In this document: one piece after another, positions 26,798 through 34,853 of the stretch
Layout: every line of letters starts with the position of its first letter
Numbering within the stretch: position 1 is the first letter of the stretch
Source: Paenibacillus sp. FSL W8-0186
GTDB lineage: Bacteria; Bacillota; Bacilli; Paenibacillales; Paenibacillaceae
Reading direction: 5' to 3'
Assembly: GCF_037969765.1 (NCBI RefSeq)
Contig: NZ_CP150207.1
Span: forward strand, 5,153,501-5,217,500
DNA: 64,000 bases
The notes under the pieces: generated by a model
Databases searched by the model: none
What the model saw: only the letters and a program-made list of their open reading frames with translations
What the model was told of the DNA's origin: nothing
Made by a program: the position numbers and the translations under genes

Positions 26798-28042
26798 ATG
26801 TTAAATCGATTTGGACAGAAGGGAATGGCGCGTTTGCGGAATTATACTGAGAATCCGTCAGATTCTTTACTGCCCTTGGGGCTGCTTAATTTTTTCATCT
26901 ATGGGACTATGGTTATCTTTGCAGCCTTCTTCCAATTATATTTGCTGGACGTTGGCATGGACAAGCTGGAGATCGGCAGTCTGATGGCAATTGCCCCTCT
27001 GGTTTCCTTGATTGCCCATCCATTCTGGAGGTATTTGAGCGATCGCACCCAGAATATCCGCATCATCCTGCTGATTATGCTCACGGGCCTGCTTATAGCC
27101 GGTCATATGGTGTTCAAAGTGGACACTTATAATATGCTTTATTTTACGATGATTCTGCTGTATTTTTTTCAAAGCCCTTTGTTATCGCAGAGCAACAGTC
27201 TCATTCTCGGATATATCGAAGGGACGGATTTAAAATTTAATACTTACCGGCTGTGGGGCTCATTAGGCTGGACCTTGCTCGCTTTGGGCTCAGGGGCGGT
27301 CATCGATCAGGTTGGGCATAACGGCATTTCGCTGCTGTTCAGCGTGACCCTGATGCTGGCGATCGGCTCGTCGCTGCTGCTTCCCTCCATTCGCAAGACG
27401 ACTAACACGCCCTGGATAAGAACACATGAGATTACCCGGGTTCTGCAAAATAAATATTTTATCGCCTTCATTGTTTTCGGAGTCCTGGTCTCCATCCCTA
27501 ATGCCATTAATACGATATTCATGCCGATATTCATGAATGATCTGGGCAGCACCAGACTGGAGGTTGGCGGCGCGGTGTTCCTGTCCACCCTATTTGAAGC
27601 GGGCACATTCACGCTGCTTCACCGCTATCTTAAACGCAGAATCACCTATTTAATGGCTTGTATCACGATCGTGAGCATTCTTTTTGCGCTGCGGTGGCAG
27701 TTGATGTCTGTAGCTTCCACGCCGCTGCAGATCATTTTTATCCAGGTGCTGCATGCCGTGACGTTCGGCGGCTTCTTTTATGTGGGCACCCGGCTGACCG
27801 CCCTGCTGCTGCCCCGTCCTCTCCGTTCCTCCGGGCAAGCGGTTTATGCGTTTGCGCTGAGCGGACTAGCCTTTATACTCGCCGGCTTCCTCGGCGGATG
27901 GCTCTTCCAGAGCTTCGGAGCGGTGATTATGTACCGGTTTGGCGTTACGTTTACGATGTTTGGCGCAACAGGCTTTGCCGCGATGTGGTATCGCATCTAC
28001 AAGGCTGGGTATTCACCCATCCCCTTATCTGAAGAACCTTAA
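26798..28042 (+). CDS. MFS transporter (MFS_1-like)
   Basis: This 414-residue protein has about twelve transmembrane helices and the MFS loop HPFWRYLSDRTQNIR between helices 2 and 3. It fits the MFS_1-like group that includes nucleoside/sugar:H+ symporter relatives (FFIYGTMVIFAAFFQLYLL at the first helix). Substrate cannot be told. The start at 26798 has only a weak ribosome site; an ATG at 26825 is too close to AGAAGGGA to be better. A terminator follows directly, separating it from the LacI-type regulator downstream. Confidence 0.85.
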   Translation: MLNRFGQKGMARLRNYTENPSDSLLPLGLLNFFIYGTMVIFAAFFQLYLLDVGMDKLEIGSLMAIAPLVSLIAHPFWRYLSDRTQNIRIILLIMLTGLLIAGHMVFKVDTYNMLYFTMILLYFFQSPLLSQSNSLILGYIEGTDLKFNTYRLWGSLGWTLLALGSGAVIDQVGHNGISLLFSVTLMLAIGSSLLLPSIRKTTNTPWIRTHEITRVLQNKYFIAFIVFGVLVSIPNAINTIFMPIFMNDLGSTRLEVGGAVFLSTLFEAGTFTLLHRYLKRRITYLMACITIVSILFALRWQLMSVASTPLQIIFIQVLHAVTFGGFFYVGTRLTALLLPRPLRSSGQAVYAFALSGLAFILAGFLGGWLFQSFGAVIMYRFGVTFTMFGATGFAAMWYRIYKAGYSPIPLSEEP

Positions 28043-28055
28043 TGAACTGTCGTGT

Positions 28056-28090
28056 CCGGTGCTCGAGCAAGAGCATCGGGCTTTTCTTCC
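28056..28090 (+). terminator. Intrinsic terminator after the MFS gene
   Basis: CCGGTGCTC and GAGCATCGG form a 9-bp stem (one G-U), followed by GCTTTTCTT, 14 bp past the stop. Confidence 0.75.
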
Positions 28091-28110
28091 AGTAGAACGT
28101 TATAAAAAAA

Positions 28111-28181
28111 GGAAAACAACTCTCCGCCTCGTCACGCCCAGCTACAACTGGTTACGCCAAACAGCAAAAGCGTTGTTTTCC
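28111..28181. promoter_or_regulatory. Inverted repeat upstream of the LacI-type gene
   Basis: GGAAAACAAC (28111-28120) and GTTGTTTTCC (28172-28181) are perfect 10-bp inverted arms 51 bp apart, 89 bp before the LacI start. Two operator half-sites for looping or a long hairpin are possible; function unknown. Confidence 0.35.
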
Positions 28182-28269
28182 ATGGTACTTCTTTATTCTA
28201 AACTATGAAATGCATTTCAGATCAACGATAATCGCATTAAAAATTTTGGATGGAAGGAGAGACATACGG

Positions 28270-29247
28270 GTGCCAAACATTAAGCAGATCGCCGAGGCTG
28301 CCGGAGTTTCTGTCAGCACGGTTTCCCGGGTCCTGAACAATCACCCCTATGTCCGGGAGGATAAGCGCAAGGCCGTCGAAGAGGCCGTTGAACGTCTGCA
28401 ATATTCACGCAACATGAATGCCGTCCATCTGGTCAAAGGAGCGACGCAAACGATCGGCGTCATTCTGCCCCAAATCAATAATGCCTACTTCGGCAGAGTC
28501 GTCGAAGGGATCGGAGAGCAGGCGCTGCAGGTCAATTACCAGTTGATGCTGTGCCAGACAGGCTACCGTACCCATGAGGAACGGCGGGCGCTGCACATGC
28601 TGAGGGATAAGATCGTGGATGGACTCATCATCGTCTCGCGCTCGCTCTCCTTGAATCAAATCGAGAAATATGCCAAATACGGCCCCATTACACTGTGTGA
28701 AGAAGTGCGCGGCCGCTCCTTATCCTGCGTTTATTTCGATCATTATGCCTCTTTCCAAAAAGCAATCATCTACCTGTGGAATAAAGGCCACCGCCGAATC
28801 GGCTACACGGTGAACCGCAGGAATAGTGCCAGCAGTACCACCCGCAATAAGGCATACCTGGACACGCTGGCTTCCCTCGGAGGTGAGAGCCGTGAGAACT
28901 GGATCTTCGACAACTGCATGCATCTCGAGGATGGCGCCAGGCTGCTGACAAAAATCTTGGCCATGGACGACCCGCCGAGCGCTCTCCTGATCACCGGAGA
29001 TCAGGTAGCCGCCGGACTGATGATCGCCGCCCATAATCAAGGCGTGCGGGTTCCCGACGATCTTGCCTTCATCGGCCTCGATAACCAGCCGATCTCCAAG
29101 CTGCTCGGCATTACCACGATCGATAACCGGCTGAACGAGATCGGCGCAGAGGCCTTCGGCATCAGCTACAGGCAAATTACCAAACAGACCGACAGCACGA
29201 TCATCCAGGAGCTTGGCTTCAAAATCGTCGAACGGTCCAGCGTTTAG
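28270..29247 (+). CDS. LacI-family transcriptional regulator
   Basis: This 325-residue regulator has an N-terminal LacI helix-turn-helix (residues 3-24, IKQIAEAAGVSVSTVSRVLNN) and a periplasmic-binding-like effector domain (QTIGVILPQINNAYFGRVVEGI). The frame opens at 28210, but the GTG at 28270 has AAGGAG upstream and begins precisely at the HTH. No sugar operon adjoins it; the nearest candidate target is itself or the MFS gene upstream. Confidence 0.92.
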   Translation: MPNIKQIAEAAGVSVSTVSRVLNNHPYVREDKRKAVEEAVERLQYSRNMNAVHLVKGATQTIGVILPQINNAYFGRVVEGIGEQALQVNYQLMLCQTGYRTHEERRALHMLRDKIVDGLIIVSRSLSLNQIEKYAKYGPITLCEEVRGRSLSCVYFDHYASFQKAIIYLWNKGHRRIGYTVNRRNSASSTTRNKAYLDTLASLGGESRENWIFDNCMHLEDGARLLTKILAMDDPPSALLITGDQVAAGLMIAAHNQGVRVPDDLAFIGLDNQPISKLLGITTIDNRLNEIGAEAFGISYRQITKQTDSTIIQELGFKIVERSSV

Positions 29248-29317
29248 ATTAATTGGCAGTGTTGTTAGGAGCCTCTTGGTAAAGCGCCGTCACTTGATTA
29301 TGCTTGGCGGCATTACA

Positions 29318-29370
29318 AAACAAGCTGCCCCTCGAAGGATCATCTGCTGATGAATGGGGGCAGCTTGTTT
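29318..29370. terminator. Bidirectional terminator
   Basis: A perfect 14-bp stem (AAACAAGCTGCCCC and complement) lies between the convergent LacI-type and DUF378 genes, with T-rich tails on both strands. Confidence 0.78.
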
Positions 29371-29423
29371 GCGTAAACAATAAATCCAGTCAACCTATTG
29401 TCCCGGACAGGTTCTGCTCCTGT

Positions 29424-29642
29424 TTAACGGGTAGCCCTGTTGTTATCCACGGCAGTGCTGCCAAAAAACTTGATGCAGTACAGAGCAGAAATGCCGACAA
29501 TCGCATAAATGATGCGGGCAGCTCCGCTGCCTTGCCCGCCGAAGATCGAGGCTACCAAATCATACTGGAACAACCCGACCAGCAGCCAGTTAATGCCGCC
29601 GATAATTAGCAGTGTAAGAGCAATCGTATCTAATGTTTTCAC
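29424..29642 (-). CDS. DUF378 small membrane protein
   Basis: This 72-residue protein belongs to the DUF378 family (YuzA-like): two transmembrane helices, with the signature ALTLLIIGGINWLLVGLFQYDLVASIFG and IYAIVGISALY. The role is unknown. The start is GTG at 29642, seven bases after AGGAGG. It stands alone between a bidirectional terminator and a long gene-free stretch. Confidence 0.9.
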   Translation of the reverse strand: MKTLDTIALTLLIIGGINWLLVGLFQYDLVASIFGGQGSGAARIIYAIVGISALYCIKFFGSTAVDNNRATR

Positions 29643-29811
29643 GTTAAATCCTCCTATTGGGAAATCAATTTAGATTATGTTTTGTTATGTTATACTATTT
29701 CCTAAAATTACGGCTTTTAAAAACACATTTTGAAAATATTCGCAGCTCTGATAAAAATATCACTTATAACGAGAACATCAAAACGGAAACTAGTGTATTC
29801 AGCAGATACGC

Positions 29812-29992
29812 AACGGACATGAGATCCGCTATTTCCTCATTTTTGCTATTTTCGACGGGCTAACGGACACAGAATCAGCTATTCCCCCGTAATTTACAAC
29901 ATTTCAGGGTCTTTGTACCGAATAACGGAACCAGGGTCCGTTGGCAGTCATTTTTGGGTATTTTTACATGAATAAAGGACAGAGGGTCCGTT
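29812..29992. repeat. Palindromic intergenic element, copy 2
   Basis: Boxes at 29812-29833 and 29862-29883 (forward) and 29921-29942 and 29971-29992 (inverted) repeat the structure of the element at 17271: offsets are again 0, 50, 109 and 159 bp. The first box is identical in both copies; the spacers between boxes are mostly different and AT-rich. Confidence 0.88.
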
Positions 29993-30484
29993 AAATTTTT
30001 ACAAAGTATGTGAGTAACCGTTACTTCTACTGTTCCCTTTAGTACTGCTTGCCAATGTTACTCCCGTGGTACTTGCCTGCTCCCGTGGATCTTTTTTCTG
30101 CCTCCTACGCTACTTACATTGCTACTACATTGCCACTGCATTGCTACTGTATTGCTACTTACATTGCTACTTACATTGCTATTACACTGCTGCTTACTTT
30201 GCCCCTACTTCGGCCTCATCTTGCATGCTGATATCACCACCCGCTCGCACCACTGAAGCTGTCATTGTCATTTTCATTGTCATTGCCTCTGTAACTGTCG
30301 CTGCCAACACATATTACCGCTGCCGCTGCCACGATCACCAACACTGCCCACCACTGCACCACCACTTTCACGACCATACTCTCCCCATGGTCTACAGCTT
30401 TCAGAAGCTCATTTCCCTCTCTTTCTTTAGCTATACTGCAGCCGCCATCGCATAACACATGGCAGCACACGGCCTCATTGAACG
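29993..30484. other. Gene-free, repeat-rich stretch
   Basis: From about 30110 to 30200 the sequence is a degenerate array of ACATTGCTACTT-like units; around 30261-30285 GTCATT units recur. A minus-strand frame (30234-30506) could encode about 45 residues with one hydrophobic segment from an ATG at 30377, but its ribosome site is too close and the rest is low complexity, so I do not call it a gene. Confidence 0.6.
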
Positions 30485-30524
30485 CAAAATCCCCCGCATT
30501 AAGCAAAGCTTAATACGGGGGATT
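30485..30524 (-). terminator. Intrinsic terminator after glnS
   Basis: Minus strand: AATCCCCCGTATTAAGC pairs with GCTTAATGCGGGGGATT (one mismatch) and is followed by TTTT, 30 bp beyond the glnS stop. Confidence 0.85.
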
Positions 30525-30553
30525 CATATGCAGAGATACGCAGCAAATCCTAG

Positions 30554-32260
30554 TTATTTTTTATCCGGCAGCTGGAAGGAACTCTTCAGAGATACGACCA
30601 GGTTAAAGACCGGACGGCCCGGTGCCGAATACTTGGAATCGACGTTGAAGTAGCCGTGGCGGAAAAACTGGAATTTATCCTGCGGCTTCACATCCTTCAA
30701 GCCCGGCTCCACAAAACCTTGAACGACCTTCAAGGAGTTCGGGTTGAGGTAGTCCATGAAGGTTTTCTCTTCACCGCCTTCCTCATCGTCGAGCTGAACC
30801 CCTTCCTCCACCTGAACATCCCGGATCAACGGCTCGTATAGCCTGAATTCGGCTGGTACCGCCTGCGATGCCTCGACCCAATGGATCGTACCCTTCACCT
30901 TTCGGCCGGTAAATCCGCTGCCGCTCTTCGTTTCCGGATCGTAAGTGCAGTGGATTTCCACTACATTGCCTTCTTCATCCTTGATCACATCATTGCATTT
31001 GATGAAATAAGCATGCTTCAAACGCACCTCATTGCCCGGGAACAAGCGGAAATACTTGCTTGGCGGGTTCTCCATAAAGTCCTCGCGCTCAATATAAATT
31101 TCCCGGGAGAACGGGATTTGGCGATGGCCCATTTCCGGGTTCTCGCTGTTGTTCTCAGCTTCGAGCAGCTCGGTTTGCCCTTCCGGGTAGTTCGTGATCA
31201 CGACTTTAAGCGGGTCAAGGACAGCCATCGTTCTTGGCGCCTTCAGCTTCAAATCTTCGCGGATGAAATGATCCAGCATCTTCAGGTCAATTTCCCCGTA
31301 GGCCTTGGATATGCCTGCTTCGAACACGAAAGCCTTGATCGCTTCCGGCGTTACACCGCGGCGGCGCAGGCCGGATATCGTCGGCATTCTCGGGTCGTCC
31401 CAGCCGTCCACGATGCCTTCGTCAACCAGCAGCTTCAGCTTCCGCTTGCTCGTTACCGTCTGGGTCAGATTCAAGCGCCCGAATTCATACTGGCGGGGAA
31501 CACTTGGCATTTCCGTCTCCTCGATGACCCAATCATAGAACGGACGCTGATCTTCAAATTCTGTCGTGCAGAGCGAGTGCGTGATGCCCTCGATCGCATC
31601 CTCCAGCGGATGGGCATAGGTATACATCGGATAGATGCACCACTTGTCTCCCGTGTTGTGATGAGAAGCATGGAGAATGCGGTAAATGACCGGATCCCGC
31701 AGATTAATGTTCGGCGAGGCCATGTCAATTTTGGCGCGCAGCACCTTCTCGCCGTCCTTGAATTCCCCGGCACGCATCCGGGCAAACAGATCAAGGTTCT
31801 CCTCGACGGAACGGTCGCGATACGGGCTATTCTGACCCGGCTCGGTCAGAGTTCCGCGGGTCGCGCGGATCTCGTCGGGGCTTTGATCGTCAACGTAGGC
31901 TTTGCCTTTCTTGATCAGCACGATCGCCCGCTCATACATCTCTTCGAAATAATCCGAGGCAAAATGCAGCTCTTCCCAATCGAAGCCAAGCCATTTCACG
32001 TCTTCCTTGATCGAGTTGACGTACTCCACGTCCTCCTTGACGGGGTTTGTATCGTCAAAGCGCAGATGGGTGCGGCCGCCGAATTCATCAGCGATCGTAA
32101 AGTTAATCCAGATCGCTTTGGCATGCCCGATATGCAAATAACCGTTTGGCTCCGGCGGAAAGCGCGTGACGATCTCCTTCACTTTGCCGCTCTTCAGATC
32201 CTCGGTAATAATGTTCTTAATAAAGTTAGGAGGTGTACTGTTGCTGCTGTTATGCTCCAC
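30554..32260 (-). CDS. glnS: Glutaminyl-tRNA synthetase
   Basis: GlnRS charges tRNA-Gln directly. The 568-residue product has the class I HIGH region [13 protein letters not shown] (34-46), the KMSKS-equivalent VTSKRKL (269-275), and GlnRS-specific [20 protein letters not shown] and a C-terminal double beta-barrel (anticodon) domain. The frame opens at 32353, but the GTG at 32260 has AAAGG nine bases upstream and matches the family start. Most Bacillota lack this enzyme and use GatCAB transamidation instead, so its presence is notable. It is monocistronic with a strong terminator. No T-box is seen in its leader. Confidence 0.95.
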   Translation of the reverse strand: MEHNSSNSTPPNFIKNIITEDLKSGKVKEIVTRFPPEPNGYLHIGHAKAIWINFTIADEFGGRTHLRFDDTNPVKEDVEYVNSIKEDVKWLGFDWEELHFASDYFEEMYERAIVLIKKGKAYVDDQSPDEIRATRGTLTEPGQNSPYRDRSVEENLDLFARMRAGEFKDGEKVLRAKIDMASPNINLRDPVIYRILHASHHNTGDKWCIYPMYTYAHPLEDAIEGITHSLCTTEFEDQRPFYDWVIEETEMPSVPRQYEFGRLNLTQTVTSKRKLKLLVDEGIVDGWDDPRMPTISGLRRRGVTPEAIKAFVFEAGISKAYGEIDLKMLDHFIREDLKLKAPRTMAVLDPLKVVITNYPEGQTELLEAENNSENPEMGHRQIPFSREIYIEREDFMENPPSKYFRLFPGNEVRLKHAYFIKCNDVIKDEEGNVVEIHCTYDPETKSGSGFTGRKVKGTIHWVEASQAVPAEFRLYEPLIRDVQVEEGVQLDDEEGGEEKTFMDYLNPNSLKVVQGFVEPGLKDVKPQDKFQFFRHGYFNVDSKYSAPGRPVFNLVVSLKSSFQLPDKK

Positions 32261-32607
32261 GGATATCAACCTTTCCTTATATGATAAACCTCGTTCTGAT
32301 CCGATTTTTCTTCTTATAAATATACCGATAACTCTGCAATAGTTCAATGGCATAGGCGCTTTCGGCCAAGGAGCTGAAGACGCCCGGTCTGAAATTGCAG
32401 CCTGAAGACTCTTCGGTATGTTCGAGTAGGCGCAGCCCGGTGCTTTTGTTAAGATAGGGAAGTATAGACCTTCGAAGCTTCCGTATCCTTATATCACAAG
32501 GGAAACCCCGCTAATCGAGGTCAAGGCTTCCTGAAAAGTACGTCGAAAGACGTGTTTTCATCCAAATGAAGTCATCAATCAATCCATACGAAAGGACGTC
32601 ATTAAAT
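32261..32607. other. glnS leader and divergent intergenic region
   Basis: About 350 bp lie between the divergent glnS and DUF2164 starts. The T-box antiterminator TGGNACCGCG is absent. On the minus strand an uninterrupted frame of about 70 codons ends near 32280 but has no start codon with a ribosome site, so it is either chance or a gene remnant. A short hairpin ACGTC-GAAA-GACGT precedes the plus-strand gene. Confidence 0.5.
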
Positions 32608-32868
32608 ATGGCCATCACCCCATTGAAGCTGCCTAGAGAGCAGCGCGAACAAATGATATCGCTCATTCAGGAATATTTCGATGTGGAACGGGGCGAACAA
32701 ATCGGCGATTTGGGCGCAGACGGCATGCTGGATTTTTTTCTGAAGCAAATCGGCCCTTATGTATACAATCAGGCACTAAGCGACTCCCGCCAGCTTGTGA
32801 ATGAACGAATGGCATCACTGGAAGAAGATATCTATGCACTTGAACTGAGACCCGGACGAGTCAGATAA
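32608..32868 (+). CDS. DUF2164 family protein
   Basis: This 86-residue soluble protein matches the DUF2164 family: LPREQREQMISLIQEYFDVERGEQIGDLGADGMLDFFLKQIGP. No function is known. An earlier ATG at 32566 lacks a ribosome site; AAAGGA lies upstream of the ATG at 32608. It stands alone, divergent from glnS. Confidence 0.85.
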   Translation: MAITPLKLPREQREQMISLIQEYFDVERGEQIGDLGADGMLDFFLKQIGPYVYNQALSDSRQLVNERMASLEEDIYALELRPGRVR

Positions 32869-32933
32869 CCCAGGGACAAGCCTATCTAAACATCAGCTTC
32901 AACTGCCTCACATAGACCTCCGGCACGGGATGA

Positions 32934-33488
32934 CTATTTGCCATCACTTGCTGGAGGGATAACCGGGCACCACATTAAAATATCGTCCACATATTCCCCT
33001 TCAATGCAATATTCCGCAATCAGCCTGCCCTGCATCATAAACCCGCAGCTTTCATAAAAGGCAACAGCGCAAGGATTCGTGCTGAGCACGCGCAGAGAGA
33101 GCTTACGGATGCCCTCTTCCGCGGCAAGCTCCTTCATTGCCGCCATTAGACTGCTTCCAATTCCGAGCCGCCGGTAAGCCGGATGAATCGCCACATGAAT
33201 TTCATACACATGGCGATGGCATGGCATCGCCGTCGGTGCGGCAAAACCCAAATATCCGCACACCCGCTCACCGATTACAGCTACGAGCTGGCCGCCTGGC
33301 GGGCAGTTCCGCAAATATTGCTCCCGGGACGCCCATTTGATAGGAGAGGGGCTAGTCCGGCTTGTCCAGACCAACGCGTCAATCTCCATTAATTGAACTG
33401 CATCCCGCAGCTCCGATCGCCTGATCCAGATGCTGAACTTCCGAGGCACATCCGTTTCATCGCCATGCATGCCGCCATCCCTTTCCAT
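32934..33488 (-). CDS. GNAT-family N-acetyltransferase
   Basis: This 184-residue protein has the GNAT acetyl-CoA motif A, VAIHPAYRRLGIGSSLM, and the motif B region NPCAVAFYESCGFMMQGRL, resembling RimI-like enzymes. The acceptor is unknown. ATG at 33488 follows AGGA closely; the ATG at 33470 is an alternative with a better-spaced AAAGGG. The MFS gene immediately upstream on the same strand may be cotranscribed. Confidence 0.87.
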   Translation of the reverse strand: MERDGGMHGDETDVPRKFSIWIRRSELRDAVQLMEIDALVWTSRTSPSPIKWASREQYLRNCPPGGQLVAVIGERVCGYLGFAAPTAMPCHRHVYEIHVAIHPAYRRLGIGSSLMAAMKELAAEEGIRKLSLRVLSTNPCAVAFYESCGFMMQGRLIAEYCIEGEYVDDILMWCPVIPPASDGK

Positions 33489-33545
33489 CGTTCCTAATAA
33501 TGATGTACTACCATTATACCACTATAGGGAATTTGCTATAAAATC

Positions 33546-34766
33546 TCATACCGTACGCTCCAGGGCAGCATTTGCCCGGTTCATCCGGGAATGGGCGAAG
33601 AAGAAGCTGATGGATAACACCGCGGTCCCGGCAGCCAGCCAAGCGACCGGCGGAAGACCGCCGCCATCATACATCGATCCCATAATATACGGGCCGATCA
33701 CTCTTCCTGCAGCTCCCAGACCGCCTACAAGCCCGATATAGAACGGCGCCTCCTTGCCGCACCGCTCGGCTATAAACGAAGGGATCGCGGGAGAAATCAG
33801 CATCTCTCCAAGCGTGGCCAGCACCATTGCCAGCACCATGCCCGGATAATTGTTCATGATGACAATGACGATGTAGGCCGACAAGTAGAACATCGCGCTA
33901 ATCGTCATCTGAGCATTCTCCGTACGGGCAAACATTCGCTTGATCGCCCCCGTCACCGGCTGGGCAACGAAGATCAATATGCCGTTCAACGTCCACAAAT
34001 AACCATAGGCAGTCTTGGACATCCCTTCGGAAATAATATACGGGGACACCCCGGTGTTCCATATTGAGTTGCCGAACCAGAGAAACAGCGAGCCAAGCCC
34101 CATATAGAGATAAATTCGCGTATTTCCAAGAAGCAGCCCCATCCCCTTGCCTTCGGAGGGAGCTCCCTTCTTCAACTTCACCGCTGCTTCGCCGCCGATC
34201 CCGTCGATCCGTGACAAATAAGCGAAGAAGAACAACGCGAACCCGGCCGCGGTTACTCCATTCAGAATAAAGCTCAAATGATAGGAAAATTCGGCCAGAA
34301 ATCCGCTCAGCGCCGTACCGACGGCTACTCCAATATTGTTGGCCACATAAATGACATTAAACAGCTCTCCGCGCCGGTCGGCAAACCGAAAGCCGACAAA
34401 CGCCTGGATTGCCGGAAGCGACACGGCATTGCAGAAGCCGATGAAGCCCATCATCGCCACAAAAAACAGCCAGTAGCTGCTAATAAAAGGCAATGTAAAC
34501 AATCCGAGCGCATTTAGAATCAGGGAGCCGACGATCAATCTTTTAACGCCGATTCTGTGATACAGCCCGCCTCCAAGGAGCTGTCCGGCGATGCCGCCGA
34601 CGGATTGGATCAGAATGACGAAGCCGGCGTCCGCCATGCTGCGGCCCAGCTCATCAAACACATACATCGACACGAGCGGCCACATGAGCGACCCGCCTGC
34701 GGAATTGACAAGACTGGCGACTAGAAAACCTTTCACTTCTTTAGGATACTGCTCCAAAAATTTCAA
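33546..34766 (-). CDS. MFS transporter (drug/sugar efflux type)
   Basis: This 406-residue protein has about twelve helices and an MFS loop after helix 2 (GGGLYHRIGVKRLIVGS). The opening helix (GFLVASLVNSAGGSLMWPLVSMYVF) and general pattern fit multidrug-efflux-like MFS proteins. The start is TTG at 34766 behind GGTGGG, which is a modest site. Substrate is unknown. Confidence 0.82.
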   Translation of the reverse strand: MKFLEQYPKEVKGFLVASLVNSAGGSLMWPLVSMYVFDELGRSMADAGFVILIQSVGGIAGQLLGGGLYHRIGVKRLIVGSLILNALGLFTLPFISSYWLFFVAMMGFIGFCNAVSLPAIQAFVGFRFADRRGELFNVIYVANNIGVAVGTALSGFLAEFSYHLSFILNGVTAAGFALFFFAYLSRIDGIGGEAAVKLKKGAPSEGKGMGLLLGNTRIYLYMGLGSLFLWFGNSIWNTGVSPYIISEGMSKTAYGYLWTLNGILIFVAQPVTGAIKRMFARTENAQMTISAMFYLSAYIVIVIMNNYPGMVLAMVLATLGEMLISPAIPSFIAERCGKEAPFYIGLVGGLGAAGRVIGPYIMGSMYDGGGLPPVAWLAAGTAVLSISFFFAHSRMNRANAALERTV

Positions 34767-34792
34767 CGTTATCGCCCACCATCTGCATGAAG

Positions 34793-34819
34793 AGGAAAAA
34801 GCCCTTACGGGCTTTTCCT
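34793..34819 (-). terminator. Hairpin terminator after the molybdopterin oxidoreductase gene
   Basis: Minus strand: AGGAAAAGCCC-GTAA-GGGCTTTTTCCT, with the T-run forming part of the stem, 35 bp past the stop. Confidence 0.75.
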
Positions 34820-34853
34820 ATACACAAAAATAATTATCTAGTATCGCGTAATC

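Noticed and set aside
30234..30506. 90-codon minus-strand ORF with one hydrophobic segment
   Set aside because: Starts lack properly spaced ribosome sites and half the frame is simple GTCATT-type repeat; kept only as a remark in the region entry.
29643..30553. CRISPR array in the repetitive stretch
   Set aside because: Units are short, degenerate and without unique spacers; no cas genes are present.
30881..32284. Plus-strand 467-codon ORF
   Set aside because: Exact antisense shadow of glnS, whose catalytic motifs are unmistakable.
32261..32607. T-box riboswitch for glnS
   Set aside because: The antiterminator consensus TGGNACCGCG and a leader terminator are absent.
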